Shown here one piece after another: positions 55,715-64,000 of a stretch of 64,000 nucleotides of DNA. The stretch covers positions 2,559,001 through 2,623,000 of the forward strand of contig NZ_OZ007001.1 of the NCBI RefSeq assembly GCF_963931295.1, given 5' to 3'. The stretch is from an uncultured Mailhella sp. GTDB taxonomy: Bacteria; Desulfobacterota; Desulfovibrionia; Desulfovibrionales; Desulfovibrionaceae. A program made the translations under genes and the position numbers. The notes beneath the pieces are model-generated. The model was given only the letters and a program-made list of their open reading frames with translations, did not search any database and was not told where the DNA came from. The stretch's first letter is position 1; each line of letters opens with the position of its first letter.

Positions 55715-56224
55715 TTAGCACTTTCCCAGATTTCCGTGTAGGAACTGCTCAAGTTCCCGTCCGGCCCGGTTGACGGCGACGTCGCCCGTGGAAAGATCCA
55801 GCGCGGCGGCGCGAAAATCCATCCAGCCGTGCAGGGAGAACAGAAAGTCCTTGTGATGGCGGGTGCCGCGCACGGCTTTGGCCGCCTGTTCCGTGATGCT
55901 GTCGCAGATGAACAGAGCTGTGATGAAGGACGATCGATGTTCGATGTGCGGACGTATTTTGGCCATGCCAAGCTCAAGAGCCTTCCCCCGGCATGACTCG
56001 TAAAGTTCCGCACTCAGTTCGGGAACGGAGAACACATACACGAATTCATTGATTTCCGCGCGCCAGAGCCTGACCTTGCGGGACAGCACGAAGCATTCGT
56101 CGGTGGAGTGGAAGGCGTAGCAGGCGGCAAGCGGCGGCGTGCCTGAGTCAACGGGCTCTTCGTCGAAATAGACGGAGTAGGCGTCGCTCAGTTTGGCGAG
56201 CATGCTTGTTCTGCTGACGGGCAT
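55715..56224 (-). CDS. Conserved-looking small protein upstream of cstA, function unknown
   Basis: 169 residues, not recognised. It has no signal peptide or membrane segment; Tyr, Phe and charged residues alternate (ACYAFHSTDECFVLSRKVRLWRAE), and a central part reads SSFITALFICDSITEQAAKAVRG. AGGAGA lies seven bases before the ATG at 56224. Its tight coupling to cstA (21 bases, cstA's ribosome binding site in the gap) suggests that it is expressed with, and may modulate, the transporter. That is inference. Confidence 0.7.
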   Translation of the reverse strand: MPVSRTSMLAKLSDAYSVYFDEEPVDSGTPPLAACYAFHSTDECFVLSRKVRLWRAEINEFVYVFSVPELSAELYESCRGKALELGMAKIRPHIEHRSSFITALFICDSITEQAAKAVRGTRHHKDFLFSLHGWMDFRAAALDLSTGDVAVNRAGRELEQFLHGNLGKC

Positions 56225-56990
56225 TTCTTTTCTCCTGACTTGCGGCCCCCGGAAGGGCGACGCGCATGAGCCGAAACGGTTCTGGAGCGGAGCGGGGCCC
56301 AAATTGTTCAGGCAGGCCGCTCCGGTTCTGCGCGCTGTACCCCTTGGGAACAAGGGGGTGCAGGCAACCTACAATATCATGGAAAAATATTGGCACACAA
56401 GGAAAAATCAGGTTGTGAAAAAAATAAATTAGTTGCGATGCGATGGTATTTTTTCGTCTTTACGTTCTGAAAAATTTCCGTTGAAGAGCAGTCCGGACAA
56501 AGGAGGACAACGGATGCAGAGACTTTTGCTCCGCATGGCGGATGCAATGTCACTGTATGTGTCAATAATAGAGAGCCCGGCATGTGGATGCTGTGTGATA
56601 TGACATGTTCATAAAACATATGATGACATAACGAATGCTTCTCTGGAAAAACGTGTTTCTGGCGTGCGCTTTGCATGCGGCGTCGAGCCCTGGGAAAAGG
56701 GCCTGCGACGACTTTTTTTCGGACGGAAAAATTTTTGCGGCGTCGGGTCGGCGAAGCTGCCGCACTCTGCGACGCGAAGCGGGGGCTGGGCGTTTTTCTG
56801 TACGGCGACGCTCCGGCGCGACGTTTTTCAGAAGCGTTTTGTCTGAATGCTGCACGCCGGCAAAACGAGAGTTGCAGGGCGGGAGCTTAAAGTTTCGCTC
56901 CGGCGCTCCGACGATGGCCGCAGGCGGACGCTGAAGACTCTGTCGGTCGTTGTTTCGCCCCCGCGTGCGGGCATGAACCGGAGTTCGGGC
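56225..56990. other. Intergenic region between cstA unit and pgm
   Basis: About 770 bases without a supported gene; an AT-rich part at 56380-56480 may hold the promoter of the cstA unit. Plus-strand frames near 56640-56930 are not protein-like. Confidence 0.4.
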
Positions 56991-56993
56991 ATG

Positions 56994-57020
56994 AAAAAAG
57001 ACGCGACCGGAGCCGCGTCT
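56994..57020 (-). terminator. Intrinsic terminator of pgm
   Basis: On the minus strand AGACGCG and CGCGTCT pair over 7 bp and are followed by TTTTT, 30 bases after the pgm stop. Confidence 0.75.
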
Positions 57021-57050
57021 CTTCTGTTTATCGGGAAAAGAGGAAATTGA

Positions 57051-58703
57051 TCAGGATTTGGCCAGACCGTTCAGGAAGTTCTGCGCTTCTTCCTGCATCT
57101 TCTGGAAGTGTTCTTCGCCCTTGAAGTCTTCCATGTACAGCTTGTAGATGGGTTCGGTGCCGGAAGGACGCACGGCGAACCAGCCGTCGTCGGTGACCAC
57201 CTTCAGGCCGCCGAAGGGCGCATTGTTGCCCGGAGCTTTGGTGAGCACGGCCTTGACCGGCGAGCCGGCCAGGGTGGTCATGGTCACGTCGTCGGGAGAG
57301 ATGGTCTTGAAGGCGGTTTTCATTTCCGGCGTCATGGGCGAGTCGATGCGGCGATACACGGGCGCGCCGAACTTTTCTTCGAGTTCATGATAAAGCACGG
57401 AAGGATTCTTTCCGGTCTTGGCGGTGATTTCCGCGGCCAGCAGGCAGAGAATGAGGCCGTCCTTGTCGGTGCTCCAGGGCAGGCGGTCGGCTCGCAGGAA
57501 GGAGGCTCCGGCGCTCTCTTCGCAGCCGAGGCAGCAGGTGCCGGAATGCAGGCCGGGCACGAACCACTTGAAGCCTACGGGCACTTCCATGACCTTGCGG
57601 CCGTGGGCTTCGGCCACGCGGTTGAGCATGGAGCTCGTGACCACGGTCTTGCCGATGACGGCGTCGGGACGCCAGGCCTTGCGGAAGCCGTCCTTGCTGT
57701 CGCGGATGAGGAAGTCCACCACCACGGAGAGGTAGTGGTTGGGATTCATGAGGCCTTCGGGCGTGACGATGCCGTGACGGTCGGAGTCGGGATCGCAGGC
57801 AAAGGCGATGTCGAAACGATCCTTGAGCTTGAGCAGTTCGGCCATGGCGTAGGGGGAAGAGCAGTCCATGCGGATCTTGCCGTCGTGGTCGAGGGGCATG
57901 AAGCGGAAGGTGGGATCGTACTGATTGTTGGTGTTTTCGATGCTCAGTCCGTACTTTTCGGCGATTGGGGCCCAGTAGGTAAGGCTTGCGCCGCCCAGGG
58001 GATTCACGCCCAGCTTGAGGCCGGAGGCGGCGATGGCGGGAAAGTCGATGACGTTGCAAAGATCGTTCACATAGCAGGAAACGTAGTCGTGATCCTGCAC
58101 GAGGCCGGAACGCAGCGCCTTGTAGAGGCTGATGCGCTTGACGTCCTTGTTGCCGTCTTCAAGAAGCTGATTGGCGCGGTCCTGAATGCGGGCGGTGAGG
58201 GTGGTGTCGGCCGGGCCGCCGTGCGGGGGATTGTACTTGAAGCCGCCGTCCTGAGGCGGATTGTGGGAAGGCGTGATGACGATGCCGTCCGCCGTGGCGG
58301 TGGACTGCCGGTTCCAGCTGAGGATGGCGTGGGAGATGGCGGGAGTGGGGGTGTAGCCGTGGCCGGTCTGGACCATGGTGACCACGCCGTTGGCGGCGAG
58401 CACTTCCAGCGCGGTGCGCCAGGCGGGTTCGGAAAGGGCGTGGGGGTCTTTGCCGAGGAAGAGCGGACCGGTGACGCCTTCGGCCTTGCGCACGTCGCAC
58501 ACGGCCTGCGTGACCGCGAGGATGTGGGCTTCGTTGAAGCTGGTGCGCAGGGAGGAGCCGCGATGCCCGGACGTACCGAAGCTTACGGCCTGTTCGGGAA
58601 TGTCGGCGGAAGGTTCATAGGTGTAGTAGGAGGAAATGAGAGCGGGAATGTCGGTGAGCTGGTCGGGGCGGGGCAGCTTGCCCGCCTGAGGATCAAGAGC
58701 CAT
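57051..58703 (-). CDS. pgm: Phosphoglucomutase (alpha-D-glucose specific)
   Basis: 550 residues, close to the 546 of E. coli Pgm. It interconverts glucose 1- and 6-phosphate. The active-site serine is Ser146 in TPSHNPP; VSFGTSGHRGSS near 40-51, the metal loop DPDSDRHG near 306 and the sugar-binding GCEESAGASFL are all present. C-terminal phosphate-binding RPSGTEPIYKLY is intact. Monocistronic, with its own terminator and a probable promoter upstream. Confidence 0.97.
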   Translation of the reverse strand: MALDPQAGKLPRPDQLTDIPALISSYYTYEPSADIPEQAVSFGTSGHRGSSLRTSFNEAHILAVTQAVCDVRKAEGVTGPLFLGKDPHALSEPAWRTALEVLAANGVVTMVQTGHGYTPTPAISHAILSWNRQSTATADGIVITPSHNPPQDGGFKYNPPHGGPADTTLTARIQDRANQLLEDGNKDVKRISLYKALRSGLVQDHDYVSCYVNDLCNVIDFPAIAASGLKLGVNPLGGASLTYWAPIAEKYGLSIENTNNQYDPTFRFMPLDHDGKIRMDCSSPYAMAELLKLKDRFDIAFACDPDSDRHGIVTPEGLMNPNHYLSVVVDFLIRDSKDGFRKAWRPDAVIGKTVVTSSMLNRVAEAHGRKVMEVPVGFKWFVPGLHSGTCCLGCEESAGASFLRADRLPWSTDKDGLILCLLAAEITAKTGKNPSVLYHELEEKFGAPVYRRIDSPMTPEMKTAFKTISPDDVTMTTLAGSPVKAVLTKAPGNNAPFGGLKVVTDDGWFAVRPSGTEPIYKLYMEDFKGEEHFQKMQEEAQNFLNGLAKS

Positions 58704-58749
58704 GGCGAGTCTCCGGAAAATGGCAGAGGTGACAGAATGCTTTGCCCCC

Positions 58750-58778
58750 AGCCTACACGGAAAGGCGGAGCTTGTTAA
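58750..58778 (-). promoter_or_regulatory. Candidate promoter of pgm
   Basis: On the minus strand TTAACA (58773-58778), 17 bases, TAGGCT (58750-58755), about 45 bases before the start codon. Confidence 0.4.
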
Positions 58779-59057
58779 TATGGGAGAGAGGCGTTGCGGG
58801 GCATTGCGCGCAAGATTTTCCGCCCGTCGTGGACGCTTCGTCGCGTCTGCCTGCCTGATGGACGGCTGAGAGCTTCGTGATGATTTTCGGGGAGTGCGGC
58901 GGCTCGCCCGAAAGGCTCCCGCGCAGGACGCGGGAAAGAGGCGTTTTTCGGAATGCGCATCGTGCGGTTTTGCCGGGCATGAACGGACGAAGTGAAGAGA
59001 ACAGGGAAGAGCCGGACTCCGGGCCGGGCTGTGGAGCGACGTTTTTTTCTGCGGACG
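58779..59057. other. Gene-free spacer
   Basis: Nothing recognised between the pgm promoter and the end of the metallopeptidase gene; no terminator found for the latter. Confidence 0.35.
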
Positions 59058-59858
59058 CTACGTTCGCGGATGCTCCAGTCCCCAGATGCGGATGCGCTTT
59101 TCCCGTTCTTCGGCGTCGGGCAGCAGCATGCGGAGCAGCGCGTGAAAGGCGGGGCCGTGATTCATGGCTCGCAGGTGGCACAGTTCGTGACAGATCACGT
59201 AGTCGATGAGCGGCAGGGGCATTTCCACAAGCTGCGCGGCAAGGGTGATGTCGCCCTGAACCGAGCAGCTTCCCCATCGGCGTTTGAGGCTGCGTACGGT
59301 GAGCGAGTGCGCGGCGGCGTGGTCGCCGAGCCTCTCGCGGGCGTGCTGATCGAGGCGGGACAGGCGTCGGCTCAGGATCAGGGAAGCCGCGTCGAGTCTC
59401 CAGCTCAGGAAGGCTCTTTCCACGGCGCGGTCTCTGGCCTCGCCGTCGAGACCGGGGCGCAGGCAGGGCAGCTCCAGCGTTTTCCCTCGAAAATGTGCGC
59501 GGGCGTTTCGCAGGGCGGGAACCGGGCGCAGAGTGAACGTTCTGCCGAGGTAGAGCGCCGCGGAGCCTTCCCGCGCGGGAGCAGTCACGCCTCGATGCTC
59601 GGCAAAAAACGCGCGCTTTTCCCGCACCCAGTCCAGGCGGGAGCGCACGAAGGCGAGCACGTCTTCCCAGGGGATCAACGCAGGAGCCTTGACGCGCACC
59701 GAGCCGTCGGCGCGAACCGTCATGCGCAGGGTACGGCAGCCGTCGCGCTGAAAGAGGAAGGAAATGTCGGCGTCGGGCAGAGAGACGTTCCGCTCTTCGA
59801 GAATGCGCCTGGCGTTTTTCTGTCTTGAAGAACGCCTCCTGCGACAGAGCGTCAGCAT
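59058..59858 (-). CDS. YgjP-type (M48/DUF45) zinc metallopeptidase
   Basis: 266 residues. The zinc motif HELCH is at about 224-228 within ICHELCHLRAMNHGPAFH, and KRRWGSCS lies before it, as in E. coli YgjP; the N-terminal part (MTVRADGSVRVKAPA) is the usual DUF45 start. Soluble, with SprT-like architecture; natural substrate unknown. The ATG at 59858 is chosen because AGGA is seven bases upstream; it lies inside the end of the preceding membrane-protein gene (7-base overlap), so both are coupled with the CBS-domain gene. Confidence 0.85.
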   Translation of the reverse strand: MLTLCRRRRSSRQKNARRILEERNVSLPDADISFLFQRDGCRTLRMTVRADGSVRVKAPALIPWEDVLAFVRSRLDWVREKRAFFAEHRGVTAPAREGSAALYLGRTFTLRPVPALRNARAHFRGKTLELPCLRPGLDGEARDRAVERAFLSWRLDAASLILSRRLSRLDQHARERLGDHAAAHSLTVRSLKRRWGSCSVQGDITLAAQLVEMPLPLIDYVICHELCHLRAMNHGPAFHALLRMLLPDAEEREKRIRIWGLEHPRT

Positions 59859-60634
59859 AGCCATTTCCTGCTGGAAGGCAGAAGCAGGCAGGCGCAGCTT
59901 GCAAGCATGAGCGCAAGGAGCAGGGCCATGACCGCGAGTCCCGCCGGACCGGTTCCGGGCAGGTCCTGCGCCATGTCCAGGACAAGGACCAGACAGCAGC
60001 CTCCCCACGCTGGAGCAAAGCCCGCGTTGCCGCACGCTGCAAGCACATGACGCAGGGCAAAGAAGCGCCATGCCGCGGCGATCAGGTTCTGCCTGCCGGC
60101 ATGGACGGCCGGAAGGGCGCCGGGGAGAACGAAGGCGTGGAGAATCAGCACAAGGAGAAATATCAGCGAGAGCGCGCCGAACGCCTGCATGCCGCGGGGT
60201 CTGGGTTCGGACGGGCCCGGACGGGGAAGCAGAACGACGGCTATTTTATAGGAAACGTAGAGCAGCGGACAGGAGATGAGCGGAGCCAGAAATGCCGCCG
60301 CCATGGGCAGCATGAGCTCCGGCACCCGGAACCACTGGAAGAGCGGCCTTGCGCCGATGAGAAAGAACACGGCGAACAGGGACAGGGAGAACAGCATGGC
60401 GCGGGCCGTTTCGCGCACGACATCGCGCAGGGGGCGCGTGTGATCCGGCCAGCCGTGCAGCGCGGGCGGCAGAATCAGCGAGAGGGCGATGATGAGCGCA
60501 AAGGCCGTCCAGCCGGGCTGCGGAGCAAGACAGTCGTCCAGCGAGAGAAAATCGGCGCAGATGAGAACCAGCCATCCCGCAGAGGGGATGGCTGCCAGAG
60601 TGAGCATGAAAAGGGCGAAGAAACGGAGAATCAT
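59852..60634 (-). CDS. Multi-spanning membrane protein, function unknown
   Basis: 260 residues with about six or seven hydrophobic helices (for example ILRFFALFMLTLAAIPSAGW and SLFAVFFLIGARPLFQWF), no recognised family. Its ATG overlaps the stop of the CBS gene (ATGA) and its 3' end overlaps the metallopeptidase gene, so it is the middle gene of a coupled three-gene operon. It may be a partner or substrate of the peptidase, which is speculation. Confidence 0.7.
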   Translation of the reverse strand: MILRFFALFMLTLAAIPSAGWLVLICADFLSLDDCLAPQPGWTAFALIIALSLILPPALHGWPDHTRPLRDVVRETARAMLFSLSLFAVFFLIGARPLFQWFRVPELMLPMAAAFLAPLISCPLLYVSYKIAVVLLPRPGPSEPRPRGMQAFGALSLIFLLVLILHAFVLPGALPAVHAGRQNLIAAAWRFFALRHVLAACGNAGFAPAWGGCCLVLVLDMAQDLPGTGPAGLAVMALLLALMLASCACLLLPSSRKWLC

Positions 60635-61083
60635 TCTTCGGCGGCGAGTCGCTTGAGCAGATCCTCCATGCCGACCACGCCCACGAGACGTCCGTTTTCC
60701 TGAACCGGCAGGGTGTAGTAGCGCTGTTCCACCATGAGCGTGGCGATTTCGTCCACCGTGGTTTCCGGCGTGATGGCGTGCGGATCGGAGCTCATGACCT
60801 CGCCTACCGTGCTTGCAGCCATGCGGCGCAGCTCACGGGAGAACTTGCCCGGCATCTGCATGGGAATGGCGCCGCCGAGCAGCAGAAAATATCCCGGCGT
60901 TTCGAGCTTCTTGTCCAGAGAAATGAGGTCGGACTGCGTGAGTATGCCGATGAGCTGGTCGTCTTCCACCACGGGAAGTCCGTTGAAATGCCCGTCGAGC
61001 AGAAGCCGGGCCGCGTCGCGCAGGGTGGTGTCGCGAGTGACGGTAACGGGGTTCTTTGTCATGATGTCGGCGGCAGTCTTCAT
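60631..61083 (-). CDS. Two-CBS-domain protein
   Basis: 150 residues made of two CBS repeats: ADIMTKNPVTVTRDTTLRDAARLLL through VGILTQSDLI-like GILTQSDLISLD, and VGEVMSSDPHAITPETTVDEIATLMV through GVVGMEDLLKRL. CBS pairs bind adenine nucleotides and sense energy state. First gene of the operon with the membrane protein and the metallopeptidase. GGAGG lies just before the ATG, and a hairpin sits in its leader. Confidence 0.9.
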   Translation of the reverse strand: MKTAADIMTKNPVTVTRDTTLRDAARLLLDGHFNGLPVVEDDQLIGILTQSDLISLDKKLETPGYFLLLGGAIPMQMPGKFSRELRRMAASTVGEVMSSDPHAITPETTVDEIATLMVEQRYYTLPVQENGRLVGVVGMEDLLKRLAAEE

Positions 61084-61112
61084 AGTTTTCCTCCAGCAAG
61101 GTTCTTTTTCTG

Positions 61113-61133
61113 TACAACGCTCCTTGCGTTGTA
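61113..61133 (-). promoter_or_regulatory. Leader hairpin of the CBS operon
   Basis: Perfect 8-bp arms TACAACGC and GCGTTGTA with a purine-rich loop (AAGGA on the minus strand), about 30 bases before the start codon and within the predicted 5' leader. Confidence 0.5.
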
Positions 61134-61136
61134 TCC

Positions 61137-61165
61137 ATTAAAAGAACAAGGAAGAAAACTGTCAA
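61137..61165 (-). promoter_or_regulatory. Promoter of the CBS-domain operon
   Basis: On the minus strand a consensus TTGACA (61160-61165), exactly 17 bases, then TTTAAT (61137-61142, 5 of 6 matches to TATAAT). Confidence 0.65.
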
Positions 61166-61191
61166 GGCCTCCGCCGACAGCGACGACGTTC

Positions 61192-61941
61192 TCAGTCGGG
61201 CATGACCGCGTTGACGCAGGAGAGCGCGTTCAGCGTGCGGGGAAAGCCCATGAGCGGCAGACACACTTCCAGCGCGTCGATGAGTTCCTGCTTGGCGTTG
61301 CCTACGTTCGCGTTGCCCTGCACGTGACTTTTGACCTGCGTTTCGCATCCGCCGAGGGCGCTGATGATGGAGAAGGTCAGCAGTTCGCGGGTTTTCACAT
61401 CGAGGCCGCTGCGCGTGTAGATGTCGCCGAAGCAGAAGGCGGAAAGATGATCCACCATGATGGCCTTCTGGCCTTCGGGGGCGGAGGCGTGCATGGCGTC
61501 GATGACGTTGCCGAAAATGCCTTTCTGCACGTCGAGTCCCTTCTGGAAGCGGGTTTCATCCGTGACCGTAGCCTGATTTTCCAGCGGCAGGGCGATGCCG
61601 CGCGCGGAAAACGCCGCATCGACTTCCCGCAGCGCGTCTTCCGTGGCGGGAAATCCGACGTAGGGCGCGCACTGATACACGGCTTCGCGGATCTGCACCG
61701 GGGAAACGCCGTCCGCAAGCGCGGCTTCCGTTTTTTCTCTGACGTTGCTGACGGCCCGCAGCGCCGTGAGGGCGGAGAGCGTCACAAGATGCTTCTTGAC
61801 CGTAGAAAGCGCGCCCTGACGGGAAAAGGCGTCGCGTTCGAGACGGGCGCGCATGGCGGCAATGTCGGGATTGTTGCGGACAAGATTTGCTCTGGATTCG
61901 GAAACGGCGGCGCAGGCGTCGCGCACTTTGCTTTCGTTCAT
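61192..61941 (-). CDS. Carboxymuconolactone decarboxylase-like protein (two CMD domains)
   Basis: 249 residues, a fusion of two CMD-type helical domains: the first around TLSALTALRAVSNVREKTEAAL and REAVYQCAPYVGFPATEDAL, the second around DVKTRELLTFSIISALGGCETQVKSHVQGNANVG and LMGFPRTLNAL. A single Cys-x6-His replaces the Cys-x2-Cys-x3-His redox motif of AhpD, so a thiol-disulfide role is doubtful; such proteins often act on small organic substrates or in stress response. The ATG at 61941 (GGAGG-like sequence upstream) is chosen over a long, unlikely extension. Confidence 0.8.
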   Translation of the reverse strand: MNESKVRDACAAVSESRANLVRNNPDIAAMRARLERDAFSRQGALSTVKKHLVTLSALTALRAVSNVREKTEAALADGVSPVQIREAVYQCAPYVGFPATEDALREVDAAFSARGIALPLENQATVTDETRFQKGLDVQKGIFGNVIDAMHASAPEGQKAIMVDHLSAFCFGDIYTRSGLDVKTRELLTFSIISALGGCETQVKSHVQGNANVGNAKQELIDALEVCLPLMGFPRTLNALSCVNAVMPD

Positions 61942-62391
61942 GATTCCCCTCCGGAATTGATGGTTTTGCGTGGACGGAGCTTGAAAGGCTGCCGCGAAGA
62001 TGATGGATGACTGCCTCAAAAGGCGGCGCAGTCTTGAGCTCGCGGATACACGGAAGCAGCATAGTTTCGCCGCGCGCCGGAAGCCAGTGCCGTTTCTCTC
62101 TAATTCTTGCCTGAATCTGCCGATTGCGGCGGAAGCGGAGAAGCGCGCCGAAGGGAAGGGCGCGTTCGCCATGAAAGGAGAGAGGCGCAGAAAAAATACG
62201 ACGACAAGCGCGTTGTTTTTGCCGTTGCGGACACCGAAAGCCGAGGAAGACGGGAGCGGAAAAGACGGAAAAAAGCGGCGGAATGTTCGGGAAACGCGAG
62301 GAAAACGCACTGGACGCCAAGAAAAATTGAATTAATTTTTTATTTGTAATCTAATGAAATTAAAAGATATTTATTTGCATAACAAGAAAAA
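61942..62391. other. Intergenic region before the groES promoter
   Basis: No supported gene; divergent spacing between the CMD-type gene and groES. AT-rich from about 62320. Confidence 0.45.
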
Positions 62392-62421
62392 GTCGAAAAA
62401 AAAATCGTTTCTGCCCCTTTT
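62392..62421 (+). promoter_or_regulatory. Candidate sigma-32-type promoter of groESL
   Basis: GTCGAAA (62392-62398, 5 of 7 to CTTGAAA), 15 bases, then CCCCTTTT (62414-62421) resembling CCCCATNT. No CIRCE element is present, so HrcA control is not suggested. Confidence 0.45.
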
Positions 62422-62577
62422 CAACTGCGAAAGCGGGCTTATTTATGGTTCGTCGCCGGGAACGCAATTCTCCTGCGGCAATGCGATCAGCGCTTTCATC
62501 CTGTCCTTTTTCCGGCGCATGCCGGGAGCGCTGAAACGCCATCAGTGACAACAAAAATTTTTGGGAGGATATGGGTA

Positions 62578-62859
62578 ATGAAACCCCTGAATGACCGTGT
62601 GCTCGTGAAACGCCTTGAATCCGAAGAAAAGACCGCTGGTGGTCTGTTCATCCCCGATGCCGCCAAGGAAAAGCCTTCCAAGGGCGAAGTCATTGCCTGC
62701 GGCCCCGGCAAGCTGAACGACAAGGGCGAACGCGTCGCCATGGAAGTGAAGCCCGGTGACATTGTGCTGTTTGCCAAGTACGCCGGTACTGAAATCAAGG
62801 TCAACGGCGCCGATCACATCATCATGCGCGAAGAAGATATCCTCGCCATTCTCGACTAA
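62578..62859 (+). CDS. groES: Co-chaperonin GroES
   Basis: 93 residues, beginning [13 protein letters not shown] and with the mobile loop [19 protein letters not shown]. It caps GroEL. GGGAGG precedes the ATG at 62578; the frame is open a little upstream but without a site. It is followed by groEL 36 bases downstream, in the standard operon. Confidence 0.97.
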   Translation: MKPLNDRVLVKRLESEEKTAGGLFIPDAAKEKPSKGEVIACGPGKLNDKGERVAMEVKPGDIVLFAKYAGTEIKVNGADHIIMREEDILAILD

Positions 62860-62895
62860 CTTCGTACAACTTCCTATTTTTCCGGAGAACATATC

Positions 62896-64000
<1,105 letters not shown>

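Overview
The window is chromosomal DNA from a GC-rich Gram-negative bacterium. It has an OmpA-type lipoprotein, a SurA-like chaperone, RodZ, a separate glyQ/glyS pair, CstA, a DmsC-like subunit, and a TRAP-transporter operon that ends in a cysteate or D-cysteine lyase. Together these suggest a sulfite-reducing Desulfovibrionaceae-type organism (Desulfovibrio, Bilophila or Mailhella-like). That placement is inference from gene content; no rRNA is present.

Layout. 0.2-11 kb is housekeeping: a YhcH-like protein, a DksA-type zinc finger, the murI-truA-rluA-type operon (minus), aroD, dnaK, a P1-family peptidase, a YqaA-like membrane protein and an OmpA lipoprotein. 10.9-11.75 kb has no gene but holds two hairpins with the same loop motif and a strong terminator, probably small RNAs. 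12-14 kb has an MFS carrier and a GDSL hydrolase. 14.1-23.8 kb looks like a genomic island. It lies beside a tRNA-Ser gene, carries a broken tyrosine integrase at the tRNA end, has a second remnant of an integrase 5' region at the other end, and has AT-rich flanks. Its cargo is a minus-strand amidohydrolase facing a plus-strand operon dctP-dctQ-dctM-M20 amidase-cuyA-like lyase. The shared control region has a good sigma-54 promoter and repeated TGTCGAT/ATCGACA sites.

24-45 kb returns to core genes: an orphan DmsC, a YitT-type protein, a possible SRP RNA, mfd, a SurA-like chaperone with rodZ, recO, glyQ-glyS, rpsT, a Crp/Fnr regulator with a BilS-like flavodoxin, uvrB, azlC-azlD, a CAT-like acetyltransferase and cfa. 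45-64 kb has a Fur-family regulator with YjbQ, an odd RelB/DinJ-like fusion protein, a DUF2493/SLOG protein, a large superfamily-1 helicase next to hrpB, a small unknown gene with cstA, pgm, a CBS/membrane/YgjP-type operon, a carboxymuconolactone-decarboxylase-like protein, and groES with a groEL that runs off the right edge.

How the main system may work (inference). The TRAP transporter imports a small acidic compound. The amidohydrolase and the M20 enzyme hydrolyse ring or linear amide bonds. The PLP lyase then splits the released cysteate (to sulfite) or D-cysteine (to sulfide), plus pyruvate and ammonia. Sulfite would be a usable electron acceptor in such a host. All similarity statements come from reading the sequence by eye; no database search was run.
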